Source of the DNA: Blumeriella jaapii
Lineage: Eukaryota > Ascomycota > Leotiomycetes > Helotiales > Drepanopezizaceae
Length of the DNA stretch: 64,000 nucleotides
Assembly (NCBI GenBank): GCA_009599575.1
Contig: VWND01000084.1
Location: 310,001 to 374,000, forward strand
Reading direction: 5' to 3'
The notes under the pieces are model-generated. The model saw only the letters and a program-made list of their open reading frames with translations, was not told where the DNA came from and made no database searches. Positions 9,262 through 22,619 of the stretch are shown here, piece after piece. Both the position numbers and the translations under genes were made by a program. Every line of letters begins with the position of its first letter. Position 1 is the first letter of the stretch.

Positions 9262-12020
9262 GTTATAAGCCTCGGAGCCAATTAATAAGCTTTTTTCTGC
9301 AATGCATACGCTAGGAGATTCGTTAGAAGCTTTTACCGGTCAATTTATTCGAATTGTTAAAAGATATTCGTGAAAGGTTATATTTTGCAAAGTTTTTCTT
9401 ATTTGGCAAAAGGCTACGAATCGATAAAAGGCTATTGAAAGTGCGGGAAGTATTAATTTTTCGATTTTTTTAATTTACAAATTTTATTTTTATTTTTTTA
9501 TTTTTTTCAATCAAATCAATCGACTTTTTATAACGAAAACAATATGTCGGCCTTTACGAAAAAGGAGGTTTTTCTTTACGATTTAAAATCGTGGATTTTC
9601 TGGTTAGAAGCGTACAAATTTCACCACCGATTAAAGATTTTTTTTTTCGATTATACCGATCTTGACTTTTTATTTCGTTTTTTTATTAATAAACGACCAC
9701 AAAAACAGTTTTTTTATCAGTTTATCGATTAAAAAAAACAGAAAGCGCTAAGCAGACTACGATCGAAAGTGCGCCGAATACAACGGTATAACCGAGGCAA
9801 AAAAAGCCGCCGTTACGATTAATAACTTTTTCGACAGACCTCGATCAGCCAATTTGATTTTCGACGATTTGAAAAAAATAAAATCGATTATTTTTCGAAA
9901 AACCATTTAAAAAAGTTTAAAAAATGGCAGAAGTACGTTATTGCTTATTAAAAGTTGCTCGATTAAGTTTTTTTTCAATTGTGAAAAACCAGTTTAATAA
10001 ACTTTATAATTGCTTAATCGGAAATTAACGTTATTAATAATAAAAAAGCGTACGTTATTTTTTATACTGATTTGCAAAAAGATTTTTTAATAAATAGAAA
10101 TATGCGTAAGGTTAAGAATTTATATTATAAAAAAAAACAGAGGTTATTCTAAGCATTCGTTTGTATTTTGAAAAAAAATATTGTTTTTATATACTTTTCC
10201 GTAGTTAACTTCGTTAGATTTGATTATAAAAATATTTTTCGCAAAACGTATAGCGGAAAAATAAATATAACCGAATAAATAAAAAAATAGCAGACCGTTT
10301 ACAAAGCAGCTGTCGAATATAAGATTTCTGATATAAATAGCCGCTACGCTGCTACCGATTTTCTCGACGCAATCGCCGTATATATTAATTTATAATAGGC
10401 GAACGACAAAAAAACTGAGTATTTGAAAAACGAATTTGCCGGCCTTTTTATAAAAAAGATTTTAATCGAATTGAGCTTTATAATTTTTTCTTTCGAAAAT
10501 AACCGAGGATTCGATAATTCAGGCCGAAAGGTCGGAATTTTCGCTATTTTCCTTTTCGATTTTAAAAACAACGATACTTCGAAAAATCGTGGAAAAAAAA
10601 AAAAAAAAAAGCAAAAAAAAAAAAAAAAAAAAGAATATAATTGCTTATGCGACATTTTCAAAAAGCGCCATTTTTATTTTTTAACCGATTATAAAAAGCT
10701 TTTGTACGTAATAAATAATCGTCGTAAAAAAAAGATTTTTTTTAATTTTTTAAATAAGCAGAAGATCGCTGAAATGCGAAAAAAGCTGTTTTTTAATTAC
10801 AAAAAAGCTTTGAAAACTTTAAATAAAAAGAGTATTTAAATAGTCGTAATTAACAAAATCTTTAAAGTTTTAATAAATAAGCTAAAACAAATTTTAAAAT
10901 CAATTTTTAAAAACGACCAAAAAAAATCTTTTATCGCAATTTTTTGTTTTTTTTGTTTTGATGCGATTAAAAAGCATTTCGAAATTAACGTTTTGGTTTT
11001 AAAATTTGGTTAATATTATTTTTTAGACAAAAGTACTTTTTTTGATAATTGCTTTGAAATTTATTTAATAAACGACAAAGATTTTTTTATTAAAAAGTTT
11101 TACAAAAAGGTTAATAATTTTATTAATAGCGTTTATACAAATATATAAAGTTTTTTAATCGTCGGGAGAAATAGTCGTTTAATAAAAAAAGCTTTTCGCA
11201 AAAAAAAATAAAAAGCTTTGAAATATAGTTTTTTAACAACGTGGCGTTCGTTTTAAATTTTATTATTAATATTATTTCCGCTAGTTTTTTGGCTAAAAAA
11301 AATTATTAATTCCAAAGGTCAAATAATACTTTTCGTTTTAAAAGCTTTAAAAGTTTTATTTTAAAACGTTAATATTAAACGATCGCCGATTTTTGTGTAT
11401 TTAAATATATCAAAGTTAATTGTTTTTTTTATTTGTATTTTTTACGTGATAATTTAAACTTTTTAAAACGTGATTCGCTCGGCCTAATAATTTATATAAT
11501 TCCGAAACGTCGTACGCGTTATAAATTTAAGAAAAACAGCGTGTTTACGTACGATCGGAATAACGATGCGCGTTTATAGCATTTTCGTTCGGATTATTTG
11601 GGTAAAAACGCGCTCGAAAAACTGGTCGAAAACACTCGTGGAATAAAAATCAAAGGCTTAATTAAAATAAAATGCGAAAAGTGTGCTATTATATATTTAA
11701 AACAAATGATTTCAAGGGTAATATCAGAAAACAAATCTTTTAAGCTTTTTTTTCGCATCGGCTAAAACTTTTACGATTATTTTAAAAATTATAAAAAAAC
11801 TTATAACGGCTCGACGTAAATATTTCTGATAAAAAACGAGTATAATAAAAAGATTTGGGCTTTCGCTATTAAAACGAAAAATATAAAAATCGTTTTAAAC
11901 CGTTTTTAAACGTTCGACGCATAAATAAAACGCTAATACAATTTTTCTATTTGCAAAATTCGATAAAATAACGAATCGTCGGTAATTTCAAAATAAAAAA
12001 ATATTATTTCGAAATACCAG
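9262..12020 (+). pseudogene. Copia Gag and protease region, RIP-degraded
   Basis: A Gag-like start is readable at 9,544-9,732 (KKEVFLYDLKSWIFWLEAYK). Further right the coding potential breaks up into stops and homopolymers, including A-runs at about 10,597-10,632. By position this covers Gag and protease; no protease motif survives that I can point to. Confidence 0.6.
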
Positions 12021-13879
12021 AAATAGGCGGAGCGCGAAAGTATCGATTTGGAATTAATTCCATTTTACGTGCATCAGCTAAACGGCTCGATCGAACGAGC
12101 AGAAAAGGAAATAATTAAGCGTTCGATAAAAATAAGAATCGGGGCGGATTTTTTAATTTCTTTTTGGCCCGAAACGATAAAAGCAGCAGCGCATTTGTAT
12201 AATATATCGCCGCTTGCTAAAAAAACAATTTAAGTTTTTAAATAAAGTTTTGCATAGCTGATTTAAGTAATATTTCAGATATTACGACCTTGCTATTGTA
12301 AAAGCGCGTACGGCCGATTTTAGACCAGACTGGAGCAAAGTTTATACGTACGAAGCTCGTACGTATCTAATAATAAAAGATCGAAAAAATTATAAAATAT
12401 AAAAAAAAATTTAAAGTTTTTCCGAAAAAATATATCGGATATTTAATTAAATATAGCGCTTTTAATATTTACAAAATCTAAGTGTTTTAGCTAATGCGTA
12501 TAATTACGAGCCGAAACGTAGTGTTTAACGAGTTTAAATTTTATTTTTCGGAAGCTGAAAGTCTAAGTCCTATAATTAAACTAAAGCTTTAGAAAATCGT
12601 AGAGTTTATCGAAAACGCGGAGAACGAAAAAGCTTAAAACGCTGAGTATTAAATATTAGCGAGCGGTTTTAATAGCGGCGCAGATCAGTAAAATTCGGTA
12701 TGTTAAAAAAGAAGTAATACAAAAGAAAAGTTATTATTATAAAACGAGCAACTTTTAAATTTTACAAAAGGAAATGGAAGTTTTTTTCCACCGGAGCCGC
12801 TATCAGGACCAGGATCGATTTTAAGCTTTTCTGGTGAATTTTTAAGGCTTACGATAAAAGAAAAAAGATATTTTAATACTAATAAATTTAAATATTCTAA
12901 AAAAGGCCAAATCCTCGGAAATGGAAAACTTAATAAAAATCGAAATAATCGAATTTTTTTTTACGATCGATTCAAACGTTTAAAACTCGAAAGTGATAAT
13001 CTTTTATAAAAACCCTTTCGATAAAGCTATTATCGACCAGTTTTAATTTTTAAAATTAATTATTAATCGAAAGTATGCAAAGTATATCCGAAACATTCTG
13101 ACCGACGCGATAAAAATGTTAAAAAGTTATGAAAGTTTAAAAAAAAGTAATAAATTAGCAAAGCTTATTATTGCAAAACAGAATAAAACAAAGCAAAGTT
13201 TTAAAAGGTTTTTCGGCGCGGGTATAAAAATGGTTTTATACGAGAAAACGCGCAATTTAACCTTTTAAATTATTATTAAAAGCCATCGCTCGGCAAATCA
13301 GACGTCAGATCGATTTAGAATAAAACAGCTATTTAAACGTTTGTTTTTGAAAGCTTTTTTAAGACTAATTATTAAAAAGGAGGCATTATTCAGAAAAAAT
13401 AAAAAAAACAAATCTAAATTTCCGATAAGCGATAAAAAGCAGCTGATTTCAGAAATTACTAAACGAAATCGTACAAATTTTATTTTATATTGGCCGGATA
13501 AACCGGAAATATACGCCACGGTATACGAAATCTTTTAATTAATAGTTTTATTTATTAAACAACAGATCAACGAATTCGTTTATACGTTTTAAACAAACGA
13601 GCCGATTTAAATAAATAGAAAAAACTTTTAGGCTATTTACGCAATAATAGCGGTTTTAATAAAAAAAAAGTCGGTAAAAAATATTTAACTTTCCGATCAA
13701 AAATAATATCGGAATAATTTTCCGAAGGTTTTAAAAAATTAAAACGAATTAAAAAACTATCAGATAAAAAAGCAGTTTAAAAAAAAAGCAAAAACCGAAA
13801 TCAAAAATTTAAAAATTAAAAAATGCTGAAGGATTGTTAAAAAAAATAAAACTATAAAGCTTATTTTATTTAAATAGGT
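12021..13879 (+). pseudogene. Copia integrase core and linker to RT
   Basis: The C-terminal part of a copia integrase core is readable at 12,048-12,233: YVHQLNGSIERAEKEI matches the P-Q-x-N-G-x-x-E-R block with the catalytic Glu, and FLISFWPETIKAAAHLYNI matches the following segment. The part to 13,879 holds degraded linker sequence with short frames such as 13,341-13,538. Confidence 0.75.
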
Positions 13880-14915
13880 TTTTATATACAAAACAAACAG
13901 CTTAGGCGAGTTGCAACGATGCAAATCGAAATTAGTCGTAAAAAAAGATTTACAAAACGAAGCTTTAATTTTTTTTATATACGCAGTTATATTCGCAGCC
14001 CGTTTTTTCCGAACGGTTATAACGCTGGCGGTTTATTTCGATTTGGAAATTAAACAATTCGATATAATTAATGCTTTCGTTAATATAAAACGAAACTTCA
14101 GAAATAAATTAATTACGTGTTATTTGCCTAATAAATTTAAATAATCAAATATAATAATACAACTAGATCGAGCTTTGTATAAATTAAAAGACTTTTTAGC
14201 TTTGTGATATAGCGAATTCGCTAATATTTTAAAAAAGCTGAAGCTCGAATTAATAAGCGAAAAGCTTTGTATATTCGCTAACGAAATGCGAAGCGTGTAT
14301 ATTGCGTTTTACGTCGACGATATTTAAATTTTATACCACGCCTTTTATTCGTTAAAAGCCGACGAAATTATTTTCGGTTTAAAAAAGGCTTACGAGCTTA
14401 CAAATATAAGAGATTTGGATTATTTTCTCGGAGTTCGTATTTTACGAAACAAAAAAAAAAAAAAAGTTTTTTTGCTTTACGACTCGTATATCGAAAAAAT
14501 CGCTACGAAATTTAATATATGCAAAAAGCGCTTTTTAAATACGCCTTTTTTAATCTGCGAATTTATTAAAAACCCAGGCGTAGTTACGCTTTCGCAAATC
14601 AAAAAGTATTAAAAAAAAATCGGTTTAATTTTGTATACGGCTATTATGCTTCGATCCGACGTGGCTTTCGCAGCCTTTCAGCTTTTTTACTTTTTTACTA
14701 ATTTAAGTTTTTAATATTTCGAGGCAGCTAATTAAACGCTTCGATATTTTTATAAAACGAAGTTTTTAAAAATCGTTTACAATCGGAAAGAGCGGGAAAA
14801 TCAATTAATAATTTTTACCGACGCTTTTTTCGCCGACGATTCAGAAACTCGGAAATTTTTTCAAAAGTATATTTTTTTTTTTTTCGGAAGTGTTATTTTA
14901 TAAAAAGCTGTACGA
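13880..14915 (+). pseudogene. Copia reverse transcriptase and first half of RNase H
   Basis: RT is recognisable from 13,911 (SKLVVKKDLQNEA, then YFDLEIKQFDIINAFVN) through YVDD (14,310-14,321) to YFLGVRILRN and DSYIEKIATKFNICKK (14,415-14,530). RNase H begins near 14,640 (RSDVAFAAFQ) and reaches FADDSETRK, then is cut at 14,915 by Gypsy-2A. It continues at 26,137. Stops are mostly TAA and TAG at former Gln and Trp positions. Confidence 0.85.
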
Positions 14916-15182
14916 TATAAAACGGTGATACCTTGTATTAATGGAAGTTGGTAGTTTTAGCTATGGTCGAGGCATGGACCCCTCCGAAACCCCCTGCCAT
15001 TGACTATTTTCAACAGGTATAAGAGCAAAGCACCCCCTTAGATAGTATTATAGGCACGCAGTTTAATTCATATTTTTATTTATTTTTCTTTTCCTTTTTT
15101 CAGTCTTTTTTAGGGATTTCCTAGACTATCTTACTCACCGATATATGGCCGTATCAGTCTGGTTTTTCTATCTACTTTTATA
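14916..15182 (+). repeat. 5' LTR of Gypsy-2A
   Basis: Begins TATAAAACGG (TG changed to TA; the 3' copy has TGTAAAACGG) and ends CTTTTATA. Right after it, TTTGGTGATTTACGCAAGG (15,183-15,201) is kept in both Gypsy-2 copies and is the candidate primer binding site. Confidence 0.9.
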
Positions 15183-17380
15183 TTTGGTGATTTACGCAAG
15201 GATTTAAACTTCGGTGTTTCGTTTTTATATATTCGCCGATGCATTTTTTAAATTCATAATTAAAATCGATTTCGATATTTCGCTATTACGGCTTAAAAGA
15301 CTTTTTATATAGTGTTGTTCGCAGCTGCATTATATAAAAGATTTTTAATGGCTTTTTTTATTTTGCGCACAGTTATTAAATTATAAAAATGCAATACATT
15401 TCAGAAACGTTTAAAATTACGGTCAGGCAATTCTGAACCGTGCGAAGTTTAAAATTCGAAAATCGCTTTTTTATTTAAAAATAACAAATCGAATATTGGT
15501 TTATACGTTTCGACCGCTGCGCTCGGCTTTTTTAAACTAGATTTCTTTTGGTTAAACGCTTGGCGAAAATTCAACTTTCTGATTTTACGCTTTGTAATTA
15601 TGGCAATTATAATTTGCAGCTTTTTATTAAAAATAGTAAAAGATAGCTGTACGTACATTGGTCTGAGCCACGAAATATCGAAACCGTGGATTATATAGCA
15701 ATATTATATCAATTCAGTTAATTTACTAAAAAATAAGTTTTTCGATATATTACTTAAATATCTGAACGTAATTTTATTTTATTTAATTCTTTTAAAAAAC
15801 ACAAAAACCTTTTTGATAGCTCCTTTATTAAAAACGATTCTTTTTATACTGAAAACTTATAATCTGCAACTTTAAAAAACATTTATTTATTTAATTTAAA
15901 TTTTATTAACACTTTCGCTAATACTATGGATAACGACGCCTTTCGTTTTTTTATGCGAGGCCGCATGCCCTTTTCTGGCTTTTCTGGTGCACCTTTATTT
16001 AATGGCGCCAATATTACCGATTTTATCGAAAAATATAAAAAAACCTGTAAGGATTTCGGAGTTTTTGAAACTAAAATATTCGATAAACTCTTTCGCTATT
16101 ATGACCCAACTATTAAAAATATTATCAAATCGATAAATAAATGAAAGGCTATTAGGGCTCGAGATTGGCGTAAGCTAGTTAAAGCTTTGAAATCGGAGTT
16201 CCGAAACTACGATCGCTAGCAAATTCGCGATATTATCGCTTTTCTCAAATAATTTGTTATAACAATTTATTAAGCCAAAGAATTTAAGGCCTATTATCGT
16301 ACTTATACGAGAGTTTTTAATGTTTTCGTTAATAAAAAAGTCTTAAGCGAGGTTAAACAAAGAAAATTGTTTTTACTTGGCTTTCCAATCAGTATTCGCA
16401 ACAAAACTATTAAATATTTTAAGATTAATAAGCAAGATTTTGAAACTTTCGATTAGTATTTCAAATTTGTAGAATTCGTTTTTAAACAAAACCAGAGCGA
16501 ACGTATTATTAAAGCCATAGATTAAAAAAAATTTCCATCTTTTATTTACAAAAAAACGTAAAAGCTCTAATGCAGAAATATACTTAGCTACTAAAAGTTA
16601 CCGAAATCGTTAAAAAATAATCAGTTATTATATTATTTAATTGTTTTGCAGAATTTATTAGCTTGGAAAAGCTTAACAAAAATATCGAAACTCTTATGTT
16701 AAAATTTACCGATATTAAAATTCAAGAATTTTAAAACAAGATCGAAGGTTTTATACAACAGCAGAAAAAACTTTTTTACGTTAATTCGGATAACGAAAAC
16801 GATTAAAATGGCTTTTATAATAACTATTTTTTTTAAAATGCGCGAAGCGATCAGCCTCGCTAAGCCACCGTAGGAATAATAGCTGTTTAATGGCAACCTT
16901 TCCGTATTAGCGATCAGGATTAGCGAAATACTAATTATAATAACGATTATTAAAAAAAAGAAAGAAACCAACGCGGGAACCAGAATCGCGGCTATCAAAG
17001 TGGTAAAAGTAATTATTAAAACAAACCCCGTGGCCTTAAGTATGGATTTTATAATAACAAAGAAATTTACTGCGAAGAATCTTATATTCGCTTAAAGTAT
17101 AAAGTATTTAATTTCTGTATAAATAATAATATTTGCTATATTAACAAATATGGAGCGATTTGCTTCGGACCGACGAAAGCAGAAATGGGCTTTTTTAACA
17201 AAACTGAAAACCAAAGCTGGTTGAATACTATTCGCTTGAAAATAAGAGGTACGAAATGGAACGATTGTTTAGAAAACAGGAAGGATGCGAAAACGATTTT
17301 CACTAGTAAAAAAGAAAACATTCCCGAAGGCGTGTTAATTAAAAAGAAAACTCCTACCTTAAATATAAATAAAGTTTAAA
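15183..17380 (+). pseudogene. Gypsy-2A leader and Gag
   Basis: Gag starts at ATG 15,926 (MDNDAFRFFMRGRMPFSGFS, then APLFNGANITDFIEKYKKTC). It continues, with stops, through KLVKALKSEFRNY, FKAYYRTYTRVFNVFVNKK and LFLLGFPISIRNKTIKYF to about 16,560. This is the capsid region typical of fungal gypsy elements. Near 17,050-17,160 there is a Cys-containing patch that may be the nucleocapsid zinc knuckle, with further linker to 17,380. The leader 15,183-15,925 is non-coding. Confidence 0.8.
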
Positions 17381-17775
17381 TATATGGATGAAGAATAAAT
17401 ATATATATTTTTAATGTAAGTATCGCATTTACAGATATTATAGCTGCATAATCAAGCCAGCGAATCATAAGGAAGCAAAATGCTTTTGTTTTATTCGCCA
17501 AACCGATTGGTGTAAAAAAGAACGTCAGAATCGAAAAGGAGAAAGATTTTGGAATTCGAGAAAAAACCGATGAAACCATTAAAAAAACGCTTATAATAAA
17601 AGAAATTGACGACGATATAAACGATATCGATACCGATACTCCGATTTAAATTATTTAAAAAGTTTTAGCTTTTAAACGCTTATTATTAATGCGAAGCGAG
17701 AAATAGATCGATAAATACATCAGCTCCGAAGCCGTCGACGAAGCTATTAAAAGGATTATAAAACAGAAAATTAAA

Positions 17776-18381
17776 TTGAAATTCAGCGATTTATTTAGCA
17801 TAAAAGGGAGATTCGACAAAGTTATTAACAAACAAATCTTTGCATTAAAAAAAAACGAAAAAATTGAAATTATCCGAGAAGAAAACGATTTTGAATTGGA
17901 AAAAGATCAGAAGGAAATTTATAACACCGCAGTTAATTTAGCCGATAGGAAGGAATCCTCGGAAAAAGTCAGCCTTTTGGCTTTCGCTATAAAAACTCAA
18001 AAATCAAAACGACGAAACTGCTTTTATACGACTATAAAAATATTAAAAATAAAAATAATATTTAAAAAAAGTACGACCGCTCTCGCTTTATTCGACAATG
18101 AAGCCGAAGTTAATTGCATAAACCAGAAAACGGCAAAAGCTAATAATATCCCGATTATCATCGATAAACGAATAATTTATACGACCGTTAATAAAAATAC
18201 TATTAAGTTCGACGGAATTGTACGGAATATTAAGATCGACGTTAAAAATATTATTATTTATAAAAACTTTTTAATAATAAAAAAATGTTTTCATCTTATT
18301 ATTTTTGGAATGCTCTGGATTCTGGAGAATTTCGTCAGTTTTAAATATACCGAAAACGGCCAGATAAAAATCTTTTTCTGA
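17776..18381 (+). pseudogene. Gypsy-2A aspartic protease region
   Basis: A 201-codon open frame ends with a retropepsin-like domain. Its catalytic block reads ALFDNEAEVNCINQKTA, where the usual D-S/T-G has become D-N-E, a change RIP would produce. Downstream HLIIFGMLWI corresponds to the conserved hydrophobic-Gly segment. The N-terminal half is linker. Unusual for this block, the frame is free of stops. Confidence 0.75.
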
Positions 18382-20440
18382 AACTAAAACCGATTTTTTC
18401 AAAATTAAATCACCGTCGCCGGCGATAAAGTCTTTTTAGTCGACGTTTTATCGGGAAACGAATAGCCGGCTTTGGTTTCAGAACAGACGCTGGGCTTTAA
18501 CAAAACCTGGAAAATACTCGGCTAAAAGCATTTACGTTATTAATCGAAATAGCACCGCGAATGAAATTAATTAATATTAATATTTTTGGTTATTAATTCG
18601 GGAATAAAAGTTTCGAAAATTTCGTTTTCGTATTAAACAAACCCGATTTATACATTTTATCTTTTTGTATTAATATTAGCATTTTTTATAAGCGCAAAGC
18701 TGATAAAATACGATTCGTAAACTTTAGCGAATTCGGTGAAAATATTCTCGGAGAAATTAACGATTAATTTGAAAAAAATAAAACAACAAAACCATTTTAA
18801 TTAATTATTGGCGAGCTCGAAAAACTTATCACCGGCCGATTTTCCAGCTTATTATTTAGCAGCCGATTTACAAAAGAACGATTTAATAATTTAGCAATCG
18901 AAACTTAATTTTTGCCAAAAGAAAAAAAGGTCTTATACGAAGTTTTACGCAACCGAAAAAAATTATAGCTTTCGATTTTACCGAAATGGGCCAATTCAGC
19001 TTTAACATTACGTTTTATATCGATATTAAAACCGTATTTTACGAAGCCTGGCAAAAAAAGACCTTTTCAGTTTTTAGGGCTTTTCAGAACAAAATAGTCG
19101 AAATGCTGAAAAAACGAATTAAGCAAGGGATTTTCGAATTTTGCCACGGCTTATATAAGAACAAATGGTTTATCGTTGCGAAAAAAAAAAAAAGCATTTA
19201 CAGATTTATTACCGCAATCGTCGAAATAAACAGAATAACGATACGAAACGCTAACGTATTATTTAACATCGATTAATTTTCAAACGAATTCGCAGAATTA
19301 ACGATCGCTTTTCTTTTCGATTTGTTTTCCGGCTACGATTATTTAATATTTAACCTACGATCTCGAAATATAACGGCAATTTAAACTTTAATCGGTTTAC
19401 TGCGTATAACGAAAATACCTATAAGAGCTATTAATTCAATCGCTTAATTCGTAAGAATCGTATACAAAATCCTTATGATTTGCATTTCTGATATTGCTTT
19501 TTTTTACGTTGACGACGTTGAAATAAAAGGCTTTAAATTATATTATAATAATGAAAAGATTTTTCCTGGAATTCGACGCTATATAATGGAATATATTTAA
19601 AATATCGATAAAATTATGGTTTGCTTCGAAAAGCCAAAGTTATTATTGGTTTTCGATTAAAATTTTGCATATCCGAAATAGATATCGTCGGTTATATAAT
19701 TAATAGCGTTGGCCGCTATTTTCAACGAAAAAAAATTAAAAAGATTTGCGAATAAAAAAAATGCGAAAATATTACCGAAGCCAAAGCTTTTATTAGCGTT
19801 ATGATTTATTATCGCAATTGGATTAAGAACTTTTTTTAGAAAGCTGTATTTATTTACGCTACGATAAAAAAAAGAATCGATTTCGTTTAAAAAAAAAAGC
19901 AGAGCAAAATTATAAAAGTTTTTAAAAACGACCTTTTATCGGCCCTATCGCTTATGCGGATCGACTACAGCCTAAACGCAAAAAAAATCATTTTGATTAT
20001 CGACGCTAGTATTTTCGGTTAGGAAGCTGTATTATAATAAATCGATAAAAACAAAAAACGGCATTTTTTACGATTCGAAAGCGGCTTATAATTTTTTGCG
20101 AAAGCACGCTACGATATTATTAAACGAAAATATCGGAGCGTTTTTAAATTAATAAAAAAAATAAAAAGCGAATTATACGGCGTATATTTTATTTTAAAAA
20201 CGAACGCAAAAGTTTTTGTCGATTAATTAAATAAAAAAGCTAATAATTTACCAAAAGCATTCGTTATTAATTAAATAGCCTGGATGCGATTTATAAATTT
20301 CGAAATCAGATATATTAAAAAAATAATTAATACAACGGCAAACGGCCTTTCTAAACGAAAACGATTTTATTCGTTTAATTTCGTTGAACAAAACGAATAA
20401 AATATCGACGAATAAATCGCTGACGAAATCGGCTGCTTTG
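18382..20440 (+). pseudogene. Gypsy-2A reverse transcriptase and RNase H
   Basis: RT motifs: KRIKQGIFEFCHGLYKNKWF and KKSIYRFITAIVEINRI (18,986-19,276), LFDLFSGYDYLIFNLRSRN, then FYVDDVEIKGF with YVDD at 19,505-19,516. RNase H follows at about 19,950-20,400, with a readable ELYGVYFILKTNAKVFVD segment. Frames are broken by stops at former Gln and Trp codons. Confidence 0.85.
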
Positions 20441-20474
20441 CTATTTGCGCTTTGGGTTTTACAAAGCTAAAACC

Positions 20475-20570
20475 ATTCGCGTTGCTATTTCGGCTGGCAC
20501 CGCGAATAAAAAACGTTAATTTTCGGGCCGAAAAAACATTCGCGTTATTATTTCGGCTGGCACCGCGAAT
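20475..20570. repeat. Duplicated 33-nt hairpin in Gypsy-2A
   Basis: Two 33-nt copies (20,475-20,507 and 20,538-20,570) lie 63 nt apart, inside an in-frame tandem repeat. Each starts ATTCGCG and ends CGCGAAT, and inner bases (GCA/TGC) extend the stem to about 10 pairs. The pair is also in Gypsy-2B near 39,470-39,560. Half of the motif (ggcaccgcgaat or its complement) recurs at 18,551, 37,538, 30,281 and 52,022. Confidence 0.75.
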
Positions 20571-20699
20571 GGATTTAATCGAAAACGATCGGAATAAGCC
20601 GATTAGCGACGAAAATAAACTTTTGATCGATAATTACAAAACCGAAAACTTTTATTTTATCGTATATTACTTAACCATTTTGTTTAAACCATTTAGCGT

Positions 20700-21910
20700 G
20701 CTAAATTATTAATTTAAATTATTTAAAAACCAGGCTTTCGATTATATTTTAGCCGACAGAAAGCTGTATAAAATAGAAAATAATATATATTAAAAACGCT
20801 TAGTAGTAAATAATAAAATTGATAAGTTTTAAATTATAAAAAAAGCTTACGAAAAAGTGTTTTATAAAAGAGCTAAAGCCATTTACTACCGAATTAAAAA
20901 CGATTTTTAATAAAAAAATGCTTCGAAAATTGCAAAGCTTTCGTTAAAAGCTGTATTTTTTGTTAAAAACGAAAGCTTAGCCGAAAAAAAAACTTATTAT
21001 ATCCGACGTGGTTTTTTAAAATTTAGAAAAAAGTCAATTTCGACGTTACGCGCGTACCGATTATCGATCGCGGTTATATATGCTTCGTATTCGCTATTAA
21101 CGATTTATCTGAATGGCTTAAAAAGCGACTTTTCCGAAACGCTATTTCCGAAGTTATAGCGACCTTTTTTTGAAAAAACGTTATATATCGATATGATTTG
21201 TTTGGCAAATTAAACGTCGATAATAAATCCGAAAACAAAAGCGTTGTCGAGACTTTTACAAAAAAATACGGTATTTAACGCATTCAGATTTTAGTTTATA
21301 ATTCGAAAAATAATAGATCCGTTAAACGAAGCTATAGAAATATTTTTAACGGTTTTTCAAAAGCTATTCGAAAGGATTATAAGCGTTGGTCGCGGAAATT
21401 CTCGGAAATGCTTTTTATTATGCGCATATATATATACGCTTTTATTAAAATGATTTTATTTTTTATTTAATACGGCAAAAACGCTCGATTACTTTTGGAA
21501 ACAAAATGGTTTATATAAAGGTTTTATAACGTGATTAAAATAAAAACGAAAGCAGATTTATTGGTAATAAAATTTAAATAACTAAATTACCGCGATATAA
21601 ATATAAAAAAAATAATTTTAAAAAAGAAAAAGTATAAGGAGGCAGCTAAGAAAATTTAAGATAAAATCAAGGTTTTAAAAAAAACGCTAATTAAAAAAAG
21701 AGATCTGGTTTTAATTTACGACGTTTAACGCGCTATCGACAAATCGGCCGATATTAAACTTAATTATAAATGGCTCGGATTTTACGAAATATACGAGGCC
21801 GAATTAAATAAAAGCTATTACAAACTTACGAAATTCGATAAAACGAAGCTGAAGAAAACGTTCGCCGCCAACCGGTTAAAGCGATTTTACAAAAGAAATT
21901 AGCAAGTTTA
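20700..21910 (+). pseudogene. Gypsy-2A integrase with GPY/F-like C-terminus
   Basis: From about 20,740 a degraded zinc-binding N-terminal part, then the catalytic core from about 21,040. The second catalytic Asp region is at about 21,215 (KLNVDNKSENK) and the Glu region near RSVKRSYRNIFNGF. The C-terminus reads KLNYKWLGFYEIYEAELNKS and ANRLKRFYKRN (21,760-21,900), the GPY/F-type tail of chromodomain-less gypsy integrases. No chromodomain is seen. Confidence 0.8.
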
Positions 21911-22619
21911 TTTTTTGGATTTTGAATTAAAAAGCGATTCCGATTTTAGCGATTCCGACGATAATTCCGATTAAAGCGATTATACTTTTGAAGAAAAAAC
22001 CTTTTGAAAAGGTCTGGAAATAGCCGAACGATAATTCCGCTGCTGAAACCACAGTTTAAGTCGTGATTTTATTTATAACCGAAAAAAAGAAAAATGCTTA
22101 CAAAATTATTTATTAACTGTTTTATTATTTTCGTTATTTATTGTTTTTTTTTTTTATTATATATTGTTTTATTATTTTTGTTTTGCTTTGTTTGTATACA
22201 ATCTAATTATTCTGTTTTATATATACTGTTTATTTTTGCAAACTTTTTTTTATATTGTTTAGGATATTTATTATATTTTTTTTTATTTAATTATACTTTT
22301 GTTTATTAAAACAAAAGCTTTGTATATATTTTGAATCGCATATTTAATATATTTGTATTGCTCGTATATTTTACGAAAATTATCTTTTATGCATTTTATT
22401 ATTTGCTATTTTCTGTACTATTTACTTTTTTCGTTATTTTAAACGGGTGCTTATTTAAATAGTTATAATTTATTAAAAAAACAGTATGCGAATTCCCGTG
22501 GCTTTTGAATACAAATACTTTACAGTTTTCGTACTTTTTCTTATTTACTTTTTAACAAATATAACATACTTTTTTTAATTAATAAACTTATCGATATTAT
22601 ATCGTTTTTTAAATAAGAC
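21911..22619 (+). other. Very AT-rich spacer after Gypsy-2A integrase
   Basis: Mostly T-rich low complexity. The hydrophobic frame at 22,094-22,309 is a by-product of this composition. The counterpart in Gypsy-2B is 40,900-41,600. Confidence 0.6.

Noticed and set aside
16699..16998. Minus-strand hydrophobic frames in Gypsy-2A and 2B (also 35,687-35,941)
   Set aside because: They are shadows of the Gag region on the opposite strand.
20475..20570. CRISPR-like palindromic repeat
   Set aside because: Only two copies, inside a eukaryotic retrotransposon, as part of a 63-nt tandem coding repeat.
22094..22309. Hydrophobic 71-codon frame that looks like a membrane protein
   Set aside because: It is T-rich low-complexity sequence in the spacer after Gypsy-2A integrase; the 2B counterpart has no such frame.
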